Source: Channallabes apus (Eukaryota; Chordata; Actinopteri; Siluriformes; Clariidae). Taken from it: a stretch of 64,000 bases of DNA. How positions within the stretch are numbered: position 1 is the stretch's first letter; the number at the start of each line of letters is the position of its first letter. The notes below the pieces were generated by a model. That model was not told the DNA's origin, ran no database searches, and saw only the letters and a program-made list of their open reading frames with translations. The stretch covers positions 10,976,491 through 11,040,490 of the forward strand of contig CM060115.1 of NCBI GenBank assembly GCA_030522415.1, written 5' to 3'. Shown piece after piece: positions 33,030 to 43,645 of this stretch. The translations under genes were made by a program, and so were the position numbers.

Positions 33030-34340
33030 TGTTTGAGTTGGACACCAAATCTGATTCTGAAATCGATTATTAAATGAATTCTGCCTCTAACTGTGAGTCT
33101 AATATACAGTACAGTCCGATTCTAATTTCTAACTCGATTCTAGTCTGATTTTAATTTTGAATTTGATTCTAATGATTCTGACTCTGATCATGACTGTGAC
33201 TATTACACTGATTATTAACATGACTTTTGACTCTAAATCTGACTCTGATTGTAACTCTGAGTCTGAAGCTGACTCTCTGCTTGACTCTGATTATAATTCT
33301 GAGCCTCAATTAGACTCTCAGTCTGACTCTGACTCACAGCCTGAATTTAACTCTCCGTCTGACTCTGACTTTGACTCGGAGCCTGAATTTGACTCTCATT
33401 ATGACTCTGGGCCTGATTTTGTCTCTCAATATGACTCTGATTCTGAGTTTGGGCTTGAATCTGACTCTCAACTCAACTCAACTCATATTTGTATAGCACT
33501 TTAACAACAAGAATGCCCCAAAGTGCTTCACTTAAATAATAAAATAATAAAATAATATAAAAAGGCATAATGGGGTGGCGCGGTGGTGTAGTGGTTAGCA
33601 CTGTCGCCTTGCACCTCCAGGGTCTGGGTTCGATTCCCCGGCCAGGCTCGATTCCCGTCTCTGTGTGCATGGAGTTTGCATGTTCTCCTCGTGCTTGGTG
33701 GGTTTCCTCCGGGTACTCCGGTTTCCTCCCACAGTCCAAAGATATGCAGGTTAGGTTAATTGGCGTTCCTAAATTGCCCGTAGTGTGTGATTGGGTGTGT
33801 GAGTGTGTGTATGTGTGTGTGCCCTGCGATGGATTGGCACCCTGTCCAGGGTGTACCCCGCCTAGTGCCCGAAGTCTCCTGGGATAGGCTCCAGGTCCCC
33901 CGCGACCCTGAACACAGGATTAAGCGGTATAGAAAATGAATGAATGAATGAATGAATGAAAAAAGGCATAATTTGATTATGTGCGACATCACACACATAT
34001 CCAATAATCTCAATCTAATGCTGATTCGTTCTCAGAGCCTGACGTTGTCTTTCAATCTAAAGCTGATTCTGACTTTGATCCTGAATTTAACCCTTAATCT
34101 ACTGTAACTCTGATAATGATTTTCACACAGCTTCCAATCCAGATTATAAGTCTGTTTCCTAGGTAGACACTCACTCTGACTCTCACATGCTGACTCTCAA
34201 TCTGACTTTTAAATTGATTTCAAACTTCTCTATATTTCTGATTGACCGTAATTCTAGCTGATTCTTTTTTTTTTCTCCTGTCTCAGATACTAACCAGTTT
34301 CTGACTTAGACTGACTCTGACTTCTCTGATTCTGCGTTCT
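33030..34340. repeat. Diverged (TCTGAC)n hexamer array, split by a SINE
   Basis: From about 33030 to 33470, and again from about 34015 to 34340, the sequence is a noisy repeat of TCTGAC/TCTGAT/TCTGAG units. The plus frame over 33240-33480 reads as Ser-Asp/Glu runs. The gap is filled by a TAATAAAA-rich stretch and the SINE-A copy at 33572-33959. The array reaches the raftlin exon at 34351: the last units (GACTTCTCTGATTCTGCGTT) form the polypyrimidine tract of its acceptor. Confidence 0.85.
33572..33959 (+). mobile_element. SINE-A, full length with perfect 13-bp target duplication
   Basis: The best-preserved copy and a good reference for the family. The A box TGGTGTAGTGG is at 33584-33594 and the B box GGTTCGATTCC at 33627-33637, the split RNA polymerase III promoter of a tRNA. 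A unique body of about 280 bp and a (TGAA)n tail at about 33937-33959 follow. The flanks are the exact 13-mer AAAAAGGCATAAT at 33559-33571 and 33960-33972, so this was one recent insertion. It would be mobilised by a partner LINE; none is visible here. Confidence 0.96.
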
Positions 34341-34350
34341 GATTCTCCAG

Positions 34351-34454
34351 GGGGTTCAGGTGAAGACAGACTACATCCCTCTGCTGCAGTCGCTGGCTTC
34401 ATTCGGATGGAGGCTCACCTGTGTGTTGCCCACACCCATCGTCAAGACCAACAG
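34351..34454 (+). CDS. rftn1: Raftlin (rftn1-like), fifth visible exon
   Basis: Phase-0 start after GATTCTCCAG. It encodes GVQVKTDYIPLLQSLASFGW and then RLTCVLPTPIVKTN, ending with AG of a split Ser codon (phase 2) at GTAGCT. Human raftlin has GVEVQTDYVPLLNSLAAYGWQLTCVLPTPVVKT at this place, so conservation is strong. The exon is only 104 bp between introns of 16 and 10 kb. Its acceptor's pyrimidine tract comes from the hexamer array just upstream, and a long TG array begins about 230 bp after its donor. Confidence 0.97.
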
Positions 34455-34685
34455 GTAGCTCTCGTTTTATACGCACTAGATTTTAGTCACTTTAACACTC
34501 GCACTTTCACAACCTCCACATCCATATCCATTAAAAATATGCATGATTTGCAATCCTCACACATTAGTCTGGAAATAAATTCTCAGTTCGGGAGGCGGAA
34601 AATGAAATAGTCAGGTGAAAATGAGGCACCATGTGAATTAAAAAAAAAAGAAAGAAAAAGCTATAATTTTCAGAAGCTCATTCTG

Positions 34686-34687
<2 letters not shown>
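34455..34687. other. Raftlin intron start
   Basis: Short unique stretch between the exon and the TG arrays; an A-run lies at 34640-34650. Confidence 0.5.
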
Positions 34688-34750
<63 letters not shown>

Positions 34751-34817
34751 TCATTGTGGCATGACAATAGATATTCCATTGTGCAGTGTAATATTGTTTT
34801 CTCTTTCTCATTCTGTG

Positions 34818-34889
<72 letters not shown>
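34688..34889. repeat. Two long (TG)n arrays in tandem
   Basis: (TG)n at 34688-34748, a 70-bp unique spacer, then (TG)n at about 34820-34888. Both are on the transcribed-sense strand of raftlin as UG repeats. The Cys-Val and His-Thr frames here are by-products. Confidence 0.97.
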
Positions 34890-37759
34890 TGCGTGGGTGT
34901 TTAAAAAGCAAAAGTTCAAATTCCACTGCTGCACTTTAAAAAAAAGAATACACCCAGTGGAGAAAACAGTGTAATCTTTCTATAAAGTGATAATATGAGC
35001 ATCATGACCTCTCATTTCCAGAGCCTCTTGCTGATTTTTCACCAGCGAATTTAAAGTAAATGTTACAAACTCTTCCAAAGTGGCTTAAAAGAAAGAGCAT
35101 CCTGAGGTTGGATCGATTAGTAACTCTGCCATCTCGCTTTCCAGATAAAGGTCAGTGTGTAGATGCTCTAACAAGACGGAGAACGTTTGAAGCCTCGTTG
35201 ATGGCGTGGAGCTTTTCCGTTATCCAGCTCAGTGATCAAACATCTACAGTATGGAGACGAGACGTTCACAGCGTTTCTTTTGCTGTCTGCATGTGTTTTC
35301 GACCCCCATTGCTGTAAAACATATCTACTTGAATGGAGCCAACTGGTGGACGATTAAAGTATCTGATGACGTCAATAACGACCTCTTCCTGGGAGACGTT
35401 AGAGCTTGATGTAAACCAAGGATCTGCCAAAGTTCTGGAAGAATTAAGGGTAGTGTCAGAGTTGCCTCGTACCAGCACTCGGTTATAGCATGTAGACCCT
35501 TTCCTGGGTTTCTACGTTTTGGGACTTAAAGTAGAAGTTCATCAGAATTTCTGGGTTCTCAGTTTCAGTTTCACACTTGTTTCAGTTTAGTTCCTGATAA
35601 GTGTTTTATTTAAGCTCTGGGTTATCTCAAGTCTGCGTCTTGCATGTCTGCCATGACTGTGACTTGTGACTTCCTTCATTTTGACAGTTTGGTCAATCAA
35701 TCATTCAATCAACCAATCAATCAATAAATACAATTTTGATGCTGCAGAGCACCATAAGATTTATTACTAAAAGATGAAAAAAGTATATCCAAAGGTAGTG
35801 GCTTTTTCCGCGCAATTTTCATGGAAACGTTATTCAAACAATGGTAAAATTATGGCGTATATTTTGTCACATCTAAAACACTGATAGCTACAGGTTTAAA
35901 TACATGTCGGAGATGTTCTAAGAGACGCTAGGCTGGTGCAGGCAATAAGACACGTATATTTATACATCATATTTATGGCATGAGAATTTTTTTTTAATCC
36001 AACATTATAAACATCCACTGCTACATTTTTATTTTATAGACGCTACCAGTTAAAAGTTTGGGCGCACCTTCTAGTTTCATGGCATGTTTATTTCTTTCTA
36101 CACTGTACAACATCCAAAATAGACAATAATGCCCTTTGAACAGTTGATATTGAGATGTATATCTGCTACTTATGATCTGTAAAGTCTTCATAACGCCTCT
36201 AACCTGAGATGCTGGTTGTTTAATTGGTGATTTCCGAGGCTGGTGACTCTAAATGAACATCTCCTCTGCAGCAGAGGTAGGTTTTGGTCTTTCTTTCCTG
36301 GGAAGGTCTTCATGAGAGACAGTTTCAATATTGTTCTTGCAAGAACTTATCCAGAATCAGCTGACCTTCATGTCTTTAAAATAACATCTGACTGGTGTTG
36401 TTGGTGGTGTTGCTTAATAACCTCATTCCATATTGGGTTACAGTTTACTCCAGTCTTGTTCCAGAATGTAGAAAATAAATAACGAAACAAAAAGCACTGA
36501 ATGTGCGTCCAAATTTTTCGACTGGTTTCGTCTGGTATGTGCATCGTAATATTACTGATGGACATACTGTACTGTATTTTTTACTTCCTTTTCAAGCCAA
36601 GCATAGTGTCATGTCCATAAATTTGTGCGAGTCAAACTGCTGAAGCCCTTCAAATGAAGTTTGAGATTAAACCATAAGTCTTGTTGTTTTGACATGTGGA
36701 CAGCTCCGGAGCTGTAGGATGACAGATGATTGGCTGCCGTGGCACGTCTTTTCTGCTGAACACCTCAAAAGTGCTAGCGTAGCGAGTGAGCTCACGTCTG
36801 GTTATTAGCTTTAATTAGGGATGTATACCATATACACTACAGAATTCTTTTTGTGCAATACACGGGGATGGGGGTACTTTAGGATCCGGACAGTGCGAGA
36901 ATAGGAATCGGAATACATACTGTTTTTGAGAGCACAAGCTTCTCAATTCCTGTCGAAAGGATCGCCACAAGGACTGGTCCAGTAGTTTATGGGCTCAAGA
37001 CAAGTTTATAACTCGAGTCCTCGGAGGGAGGAGGGATCAAGTCAATCAAGTGACCTTAGAATTCCGAAGTAGGACTTGCCTACAAGGAACCGTTTTCTGT
37101 TGTTGCTGTTGTTATGATAATGTCCTTGGTTCTTGTCAAAGCAGCAAAAATGTGACCAGGCATAAGACGGAAGCTAATTCCCACCTTGTCTGGTTGCTAT
37201 ACATAGTTAAAAGGGGGAAAAAAACAACTGCCTGAACAAATAACAAAGGATAGAGCTGTGACCGCATTGTGTTTGCTACCAAGGTCACGTGTGCTTCAGT
37301 GGGAAAGTGATGTAGGTGACGGTCACTTCAGACTAAAGAGGGAAGTCGATAAGGGTGTGCTAAGAACCATATTAGGACCAGTGCTTGACAGCGATCCCAG
37401 ATTTTTGTACAACAAATGTGTCAATTTACAGTTCTCTCCAGTGCTAACTAAACTCGAATGAACACTCTATACAAGTACACACCTGACAGCGGTAATATTT
37501 AGAGCTCTGCTTTCGACAGGTGCTGGTCTGAAGCAAAAATTTCAGAATGTATTTCATTTTTTTCACTCTTGTTTTTTGGGCTTTAATAGAAAAATGGTTA
37601 CATTTACCAGGAGATATATTGTATCTTTCAACATTTTTTAAATATTAGGGCTGAAACAAAATGTCATCACCTGTATTCAGATATCTGTATGTACAAAAAC
37701 CTTGACAAAATGCATTATTTCCTGTTATACTCAGCATCCAGTCTTGCACACAATATGAT
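34890..37759. other. Raftlin intron, 2.9 kb without recognised genes
   Basis: Small patches only: CAATCAATCAACCAATCAAT at 35695-35722, and a CTACCAGTTAAAAGTTTGGG segment at 36043 typical of fish transposon ends, here with no partner end found. The short frames at 35060, 36243 and 37258 have no motif or splice context. Confidence 0.45.
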
Positions 37760-38015
37760 GCAGATCAATCCCTGCTATCCGTTTCACCCAGATGAGGATG
37801 GGTTCCCTGTTGAGTCTGGTTCCTCTCAAGGTTTCTTCCTATTACTTCTCAGGGAGTTTTTCCTTGCCACTGTTGCCGTTATCCTCGGCTTGCTCATCAG
37901 GAACAATATTATCAATATTATCAAAATAAAATAATTATTTTGATTGTGTTAAGCTGCTTTGTGACAATGTCAATTGTTAAAAGCGCTATACACAAAATTT
38001 AATTGAATTGAAATG
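37760..38015 (+). repeat. Repeat E, with (GAATT)-type tail
   Basis: TTCACCCAGATGAGGATGGG at 37781, CTCTCAAGGTTTCTTCCTAT at 37825, CTCGGCTTGCTCATCAGGAA, then GTTAAGCTGCTTTGTGACAA and AAAAGCGCTATACACAAAAT, ending AATTGAATTGAAATG. The same order recurs at 57305-57705. It behaves like the 3' end of a retroelement; the family is not identified. Confidence 0.75.
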
Positions 38016-38894
38016 CTGCCTGACCATCTTGTTATTCTAAGCGATTCTAAGCGATCTAACAGTATGTGCTTGAAAACCCTGGAAAGTGACTAGAACTTCC
38101 TAGTCTTCCTTGTGACTAATTTTACCACATGAAACATTCAACTTCAAGCAGGAAGGAAGCTATTACGGGGGGAAAAAAGTAAACTATTTTAGATATTTCA
38201 CCTTGACCTTATTTGGATCAATTCCAAAATGTACTGTAACGGCTTCAATCTGCTGGTTACGAAAATGATCCCATATAAACCCTACAAATATTCAAGCACT
38301 CTTCTGTTCTGGAGATGTTGCACTAATCAAACTCTTGGACAGACACTCAGACGATGGAGACACTGACAACCTGAAAGCATAATGCCAAAGCAAGGTAGTG
38401 GCGGAGACATTGAGAATGCCAGCACTGGCAGCAGGGAGTGTGAATTCTGGCACTGACAGTTCCAGACGGTTCCAGTACCAATTTTAGTCGATTCACTTTT
38501 ACAAAATATTGTATATAAACAAGCTAGTAGCCCATGTTAAACCACATATGTCACCCTGTCTAGGAAGTTACTAAGGTTAAATCAATGGACTCTGTCGACT
38601 GTAAATGTCACTTGTTCATGTTGATGCTGGTTATGTGACTTCTTACTGTATGCGATACCGTGCCATGGGATCCCAGCCCTGATGCTCCCCTCTAGATGCA
38701 CTGTGAACCTTTAAAGCAAGCTGTCTAAATATCTATATTTGTTTCTGTTGGAACACATCATCTATGTACTGCAGTATATCTTCATTCTGATTAATGACGT
38801 ATTACATATTCAGCAGATAATTAATACAAAGATTTCACAGTACATATCACTTTGAATCACTTTGAGTTAAACATTATCCTAAAAGTTCCATATA
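38016..38894. other. Raftlin intron
   Basis: No recognisable element or exon. Confidence 0.5.
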
Positions 38895-39838
38895 GAAGGG
38901 TGAGTCAAAAATTATCTGCACACTGACTGTAGAATTTGTTTTAGGTAACTTCATAAAAAGACGAATGCATCATTTTTCTATATTATCTCCTTGCTTTACA
39001 ATACACTCTGTCCATCTGTCACAAGCTCACGTATTCCCTCATTGAAAACATTTTTTTTTTTTAATTCTGAGCTGCGAGCCACAGCTGTCTTCACTTCTTC
39101 ATCAAAAGTGAATCTTCATCCTCGTTGGGCTGCTTTCAGTGGACCAAACTGGAGAAAGTCCAGTGAAGTAAGATCAGCACTATAGAGACGATGCTTTAAC
39201 ACCTTTGTTGCACCTCTGTGTTTGCAAAGTGTTCACAGCATGGGCAGAGGTGTGCAGACGTGCATCGTCATCCAAGATAACGACACCCTCGGATAGCGGT
39301 CCTCTGCTTTTAATCCGAAGTTTAGGCTTCAACTCTCCAATAAGCATCTCACGTGTCTGTAACGAGCACTGTTGATTATCGGACCTTTTTTTTTCTGTTA
39401 ATGTTCCAATACTGCCCCGCGAGAATCCCAACGCCTAAAACTGTAAGCATTGATGAATTTTCCAGTTGATGGTTGACTTTTGAACTTTTTTTTGGTTGAG
39501 GATGCTTCCGTTCCATACTCTGCCATTTACTGTCAGGTTCATAGTGATGAATGTGTATCTCGTCACCAGATCGATTCTTAGAACATCGATCCCAGTTTTA
39601 TGTTTCCATACTGTGTCTTTGATCAATAACGGCACCGGGTACACCCTCAGACCCCCAAAAAACTAATCACTGCACAATGAGAGCAGCGTCTTTCATGCAA
39701 ATCACAAGTGGGGCGTTCATTTCTACTCGCAGCGCAGTTACAAATAAACTGATGTAACATGTGACTGGGGAGACAGCAGCCTTGAACGGAAAGCGCTGAT
39801 AAATTTTGGGAGTGCGGATAATTTTTGACTCACCCTCA
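38895..39838 (-). pseudogene. Mariner-like element, internally deleted and degraded (family M2)
   Basis: The ends read GGGTGAGTCAAAAATTATC at 38898 and, inverted, the same with one or two changes at 39812-39838; TA lies at both edges. The transposase is on the minus strand. It shows GVVILDDDARLHTSAHAVNT (about 39300-39240), the mariner second-Asp block HDNARPHTA with His changed, then FGPLKAAQRG*RFTFDEEVK (stop inside) and the C-terminal tail. At 944 bp it is shorter than a usual mariner of about 1.3 kb, and the N-terminal part is mostly missing. Not functional. Confidence 0.85.
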
Positions 39839-40079
39839 TACTCAACATTACTCGTTTTCACACACCCTTCTGTTCAGAAACGATACGTAGCAATACTTTC
39901 AGTTCGTCTCCAACGCCGGGGATTGTCAGCGGTGCAAATAGATTATCACTGTAACCGTCCTTGGAAGCCTCTGAGTCTATACGTGCGCCGCGCGATCCTC
40001 CATCTGTCATAACGCCACCCGTGTTTAGCTGATCCCTGAGCACTTCCCCCATCATCCAAATGCTGTCAAGCTTTCCCAC
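39839..40079. other. Raftlin intron
   Basis: Short stretch of mixed composition with no motif recognised. Confidence 0.4.
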
Positions 40080-40440
40080 CATTCCACTGTCTCATCTGAT
40101 TAATTACGGGCCTATTTTAAACTTTACCAAATGCCACAACGCAACACCGGCCAATACGGCTAATTAATCAAAGCTGTCCTAGATTCATGAGACTTTTCAT
40201 GCTCTGCAGTTGCATTCTCTTTTCTATAATGCTCATTTAGTAATTAGGAACGTTTAATTGTCTGCTTTGAATTATCGTTAGATGTTAATGCGCCTGCATT
40301 GTTCTACTGTCAGCCCACATTTCTGAACGATAACGACCTTATTGTTATGCATTGTGGTAAGGATTATACACGTCACTTCATTATGTCCGAAAATTGCTTC
40401 AGACGCCCTTTAATTAGGTCTTTAATCAGTGTGTATTAAT
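40080..40440. promoter_or_regulatory. Candidate conserved noncoding block rich in TAATTA motifs
   Basis: Non-repetitive sequence with many homeodomain-type cores: GATTAATTACGG (40099), GCTAATTAATCAAAG (40159), TTTAGTAATTAGG (40228), TTTAATTGTC, CCTTTAATTAGGTC (40410) and TTTAATCAG. No transposon or SINE features. This composition is typical of vertebrate developmental enhancers, but conservation cannot be judged here; the call is inference. Confidence 0.3.
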
Positions 40441-40799
40441 ATGGTGTTTGAAGGAGGTGGGGCCTATGTGTCTTAAGGTCTGTGTAGAGGAGGTGTGGCC
40501 TATATGCTGGACGTGTGGCGCCTGTGTCTATGTAATTATATTGACAAAGAAGGCATGGTCTGTCTAAAGACAGTGTTAAACCCATTCTAAATAAGAATAG
40601 AGGTGTGGCTTCCTTCTGTCCCAGTTTAAGAAGGCGTGGCCTTTGCATCTCAAAGAGGAAGGCGCTGACCATTTGTTTCAGCGTCAGAGATGTGGCCTTG
40701 AACGATGAAGACGTAGGAGGTGTGTTTTAAAGTTAATGAGGTGAAGTCTAGAATGAAAGATGTGTAGCCTAGAGTCAAATGGGTGTGGTCGATAGTAAA
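40441..40799. repeat. Irregular GGTGTGG/GTGGCCT repeats
   Basis: Motifs AGGTGTGGCCTATAT, GAAGGCGTGGCC, GATGTGGCC and AGGTGTG recur about every 20-40 bp from 40440 to 40800: a diverged minisatellite-like stretch. Confidence 0.5.
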
Positions 40800-40975
40800 A
40801 GAGTAAAAGAGACCCCCAATGGTGCGTGAGCGAGCATTTCAAAAAGATGCGGGCGGTTGGTCTCCCAACTGAGTGGTAGTAGTAGCCTTAATGTGAGAGC
40901 ACCCCTAGTGACGGGGAGGAATTTGATATGACTGAATTAGAGAGAAAATCGGGGGGAAATCAAAAAAATATATAT
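40800..40975 (+). repeat. Repeat D fragment
   Basis: GAGTGGTAGTAGTAGCCTTA at 40870, AATGTGAGAGCACCCCTAGT, and GACGGGGAGGAATTTGATAT, the complement of motifs at 14310-14340. It ends in an A-rich tail. Confidence 0.55.
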
Positions 40976-41059
40976 TTTTAAAAAAGGTGTGGTTTAGAGT
41001 GACGGCAAAAAGGCATCGATAGATTTTCAAGGCTGAAATATTTAACATTAAATACTACA

Positions 41060-41395
41060 TTACATCCATCCATCCATCGAAGAACCTTCATGGTCCAACC
41101 AGGGACCTTGTAGGCCAATGGTGACCACTGTATTTATTCCCATTATTATGACCATGGTAGGACCTCTGGTCAACATTCACACACTTCGGGCAGTTTGGGA
41201 ATGCCAATTAGCCTAATCACCATGTGTTTGGACTGTGGGAGGAAACAGCGGAACCAGGAGGAAACCCACCAAAACATAGGGAGAACATGCAAACTCCATG
41301 CACACAGACCCGAGGCGGGAACCGAACCCGAACCCTGGAGGTGCAAGGCAACAATGCTAGCCAATATGCCACCATGCCACCAAATGCTATGTCAT
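41060..41395 (-). mobile_element. SINE-A2 variant, reverse
   Basis: A (CATC)n tail at 41065-41078, then a 3' region unlike standard SINE-A: GGCCAATGGTGACCACTGTA and GACCATGGTAGGACCTC. The body is standard (GGGAATGCCAATTAGCCTAA, GGAAACCCACC, AACATGCAAACTCCATGCAC) and the head lies near 41330-41390. The same variant 3' end recurs at 43646, 48875 and 63580, defining a subfamily. Confidence 0.85.
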
Positions 41396-42746
41396 ATTAT
41401 TGAATATCAAATGAAAACAGCTCAAAATCAGTCTTCACAAACAGAGAAACGTCCTTTGCCCATGCCGACCGCTCATTCACATTTTAATAGTGTGAGCCCT
41501 TCCTTCCCAGAGTCCTGTTTTCCCTCTTTGATTTTGAAGCCGGAAGATTAAACATCAGGCATGAAGCAAAAAAATAAATAAATAAAAAAAAGGGAAAACG
41601 GCAGAACGGGGGGTAAACGAGGCATTCGGTGTTGATTGCCAGCTCGTGCCACAGATCTGAGGCCTATTTGATGTCGGCAAAATCTCATAGACTGAGTTGC
41701 ACCGTGGGTGTACGTGCCGCTGTGCGAAAGGTGAGGTGGTGGATTTTTTTATTTATTTACTTCTTCTTTTTTTCAGGGTTTGACCACATTAGGGACGCTC
41801 TAAGTGCTTTACCGCTCTGGGTTGGAACAAGGAGGCGGCGGGTGAATGAGACAGGGTTAAATTGAAGAGAGAGAGAGAGAATGAGAGACGGGAGGGAAAG
41901 AAGGAGAAAGGGGAACACGGAGGAGGGAGAGGCGGCGGGAAAGGGAGTGTGAGGGAGATGAAGAATGTTTAGAAAAACAAGTCAGCCTCCTCAGAGGATT
42001 CCAAACCTTATTTGAAGTGTGTTTGTGTGTGTGTGTGTCTGTGTGTGTACTCTTGGACTGCACCACTCTTGAGATTTTATATGAGTTTATATGACTTTTA
42101 TATGAGTTGAGAAACTCTCAGCACCCCGCTGCTCAGGGTTCAAACTTGACTCATTTTCTTCCCAATATCTCATAATGGCAGAAACGTAACACAGAAAGGA
42201 GTATCTCGCTCATAGGCAGACAATGTGTTTTCCTCGTACACATCTACCAGCCCGTTTTCTTTTATGTTAGGCTCATATGGAAAAATCCACGTGCCTCGAG
42301 TGTTAGATTCTGTCTTGTTCCGCAACACTGAAAATCTGAACATACGGCAAGCTGTTAGATGTTTAATAACAGTACTTGAAAAAAAATGTCATCGTAAAAC
42401 TCTAACAAACCGAGATGTAGTGCAGACGCTTTGATGGAATTGTATACAACAGTGCTGTTGGGGTCTTGAATCTGATGGGTTGGCAGGTGTTGATGAATTT
42501 TCCGCGACAGCAAGTTACAGGTTTGCATCAACATGCACATTTGAATCCATTAGCATTTCTGTAGTAACAACTCCTGCAGTGTGTAATTGTTGATACGGGG
42601 AGGTTTTATGTTTATGGAAGTACATTCCAGTGTTAAAACCTTCTAACAGTTCAAGGATCTTAGCCAGTAACTCAATAACAACAAATGATTACATTATGTA
42701 TTATGGATCAGGAGCATTAGTATTACATTACATCAGCATTGTAGCA
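41396..42746. other. Raftlin intron, 1.35 kb
   Basis: (GA)n at about 41866-41880 with a purine-rich stretch to 41960, and (GT)n at about 42018-42048. No exon recognised. The first copy of the 12-bp duplication of the next SINE is at 42735-42746. Confidence 0.5.
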
Positions 42747-43092
42747 AGCACTGTCACCTTGCACCTCCAGAGTCCGGGTTCGATTCCCGGCCAGGCTCGA
42801 TTCCCGTCTCTGTGTGCATGGAGTTTACATGTTCTCCCCGTGCTTGGTGGGTTTCCTCCAGGTACTCCGGTTTCCTCCCACAGTCCAAAGACCTGTGGAT
42901 TAGGCTAGTTGGCGTTCCCAAATTGCTTGTAGTGTGTGAATGAATGAGTGTGTGAGTGAATGTATGTGTGTGTAGGCACCCTGTCCAGAGTCTACCCCTC
43001 CTTGTGCCCTAAAGTCTCCTGGGATAGGCTCTAGGTCCTCGCGACCCTGATTACGTATAGATAAAGCGGTATAGAAGATGAGTGAGTGAATA
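42747..43092 (+). mobile_element. SINE-A inserted into an older SINE-A
   Basis: Head with B box GGGTTCGATTCCCGG at 42777, full body, and 3' end GATAAAGCGGTATAGAAGAT with a (TGAG)n/(TGAA) tail to 43092. It is flanked by the 12-mer AGCATTGTAGCA at 42735-42746 and 43093-43104. Sequence after 43104 continues a second, older SINE-A, so the young copy landed in the head of an old one. Confidence 0.92.
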
Positions 43093-43104
43093 AGCATTGT
43101 AGCA

Positions 43105-43270
43105 CTTCCAGGGTTGGTGGTTCGAATCTGACCTCCGGTCTGTGTGTGTTTGGTGTGTTTCCTCTGGTTACGCCATTTTCTTCCAATGTGTCCCATAGAC
43201 ATACAGTATGATGTAGGCTGGTTGGTGTTGTCCCTCACGTGGCCGACTCCAGCCCAAATGACCAGATCGT
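43105..43270 (+). mobile_element. Older SINE-A, interrupted remainder
   Basis: CTTCCAGGGTTGGTGGTTCG carries a B-box-like stretch, then GTGTGTTTCCTCTGG and ATAGACATACAGTATGATGT. Body and tail are truncated. Confidence 0.65.
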
Positions 43271-43334
43271 TCAACGCTTACAAATGTGTACTGAAACGCA
43301 GTATAGACAACCATGTTTATCTTCTTTATGTATA

Positions 43335-43565
43335 CGAGGGCTGTTCGAGCCAACTCGAGACTTTTCATGCAGGAAGGCATAAAACCAACTGATATTCAGA
43401 GATGACTTCAAATGCTGTACTGTGATCTGAAATGTAAAACATTTGAACTTTTTTTGAAGAAGACCATACAGTACGTCCATGAATGATGATCCCAGAAGAG
43501 ATGCATCTGTCTGTGGGAACTGTACTGTATACGCAATCATAAGTCCCAGTTTTATTTGAACCTTC
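43335..43565. mobile_element. Short mariner deletion derivative (M1 family)
   Basis: CGAGGGCTGTTCGAGCCAAC at 43335, and at the other end the inverse AGTCCCAGTTTTATTTGAAC then CTTC, with TA at 43333-43334 and 43566-43567. Inside remain only scraps shared with the other M1 relics (CATGAATGATGATCCCAG, GTCTGTGGGAACTGTA). It resembles a MITE formed by internal deletion. Confidence 0.7.
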
Positions 43566-43645
43566 TATAATATACTCAAATTGGATCATTGGTGTGTTTT
43601 TTTAGCCAATCAGCAAACAGACACGATTGATAACAAGTAAATTCC

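Noticed and set aside
33584..33640. tRNA gene, from A and B boxes
   Set aside because: The boxes are the head of SINE-A. No cloverleaf with paired acceptor stem could be drawn, and the same head occurs in many copies.
34638..34939. Cys-Val and His-Thr repeat open frames
   Set aside because: Direct translation of (TG)n arrays, with no other sequence support.
37258..37461. 67-codon frame MTALCLLPRSRVLQWESDVG
   Set aside because: No recognisable domain and no evidence of transcription or splicing.
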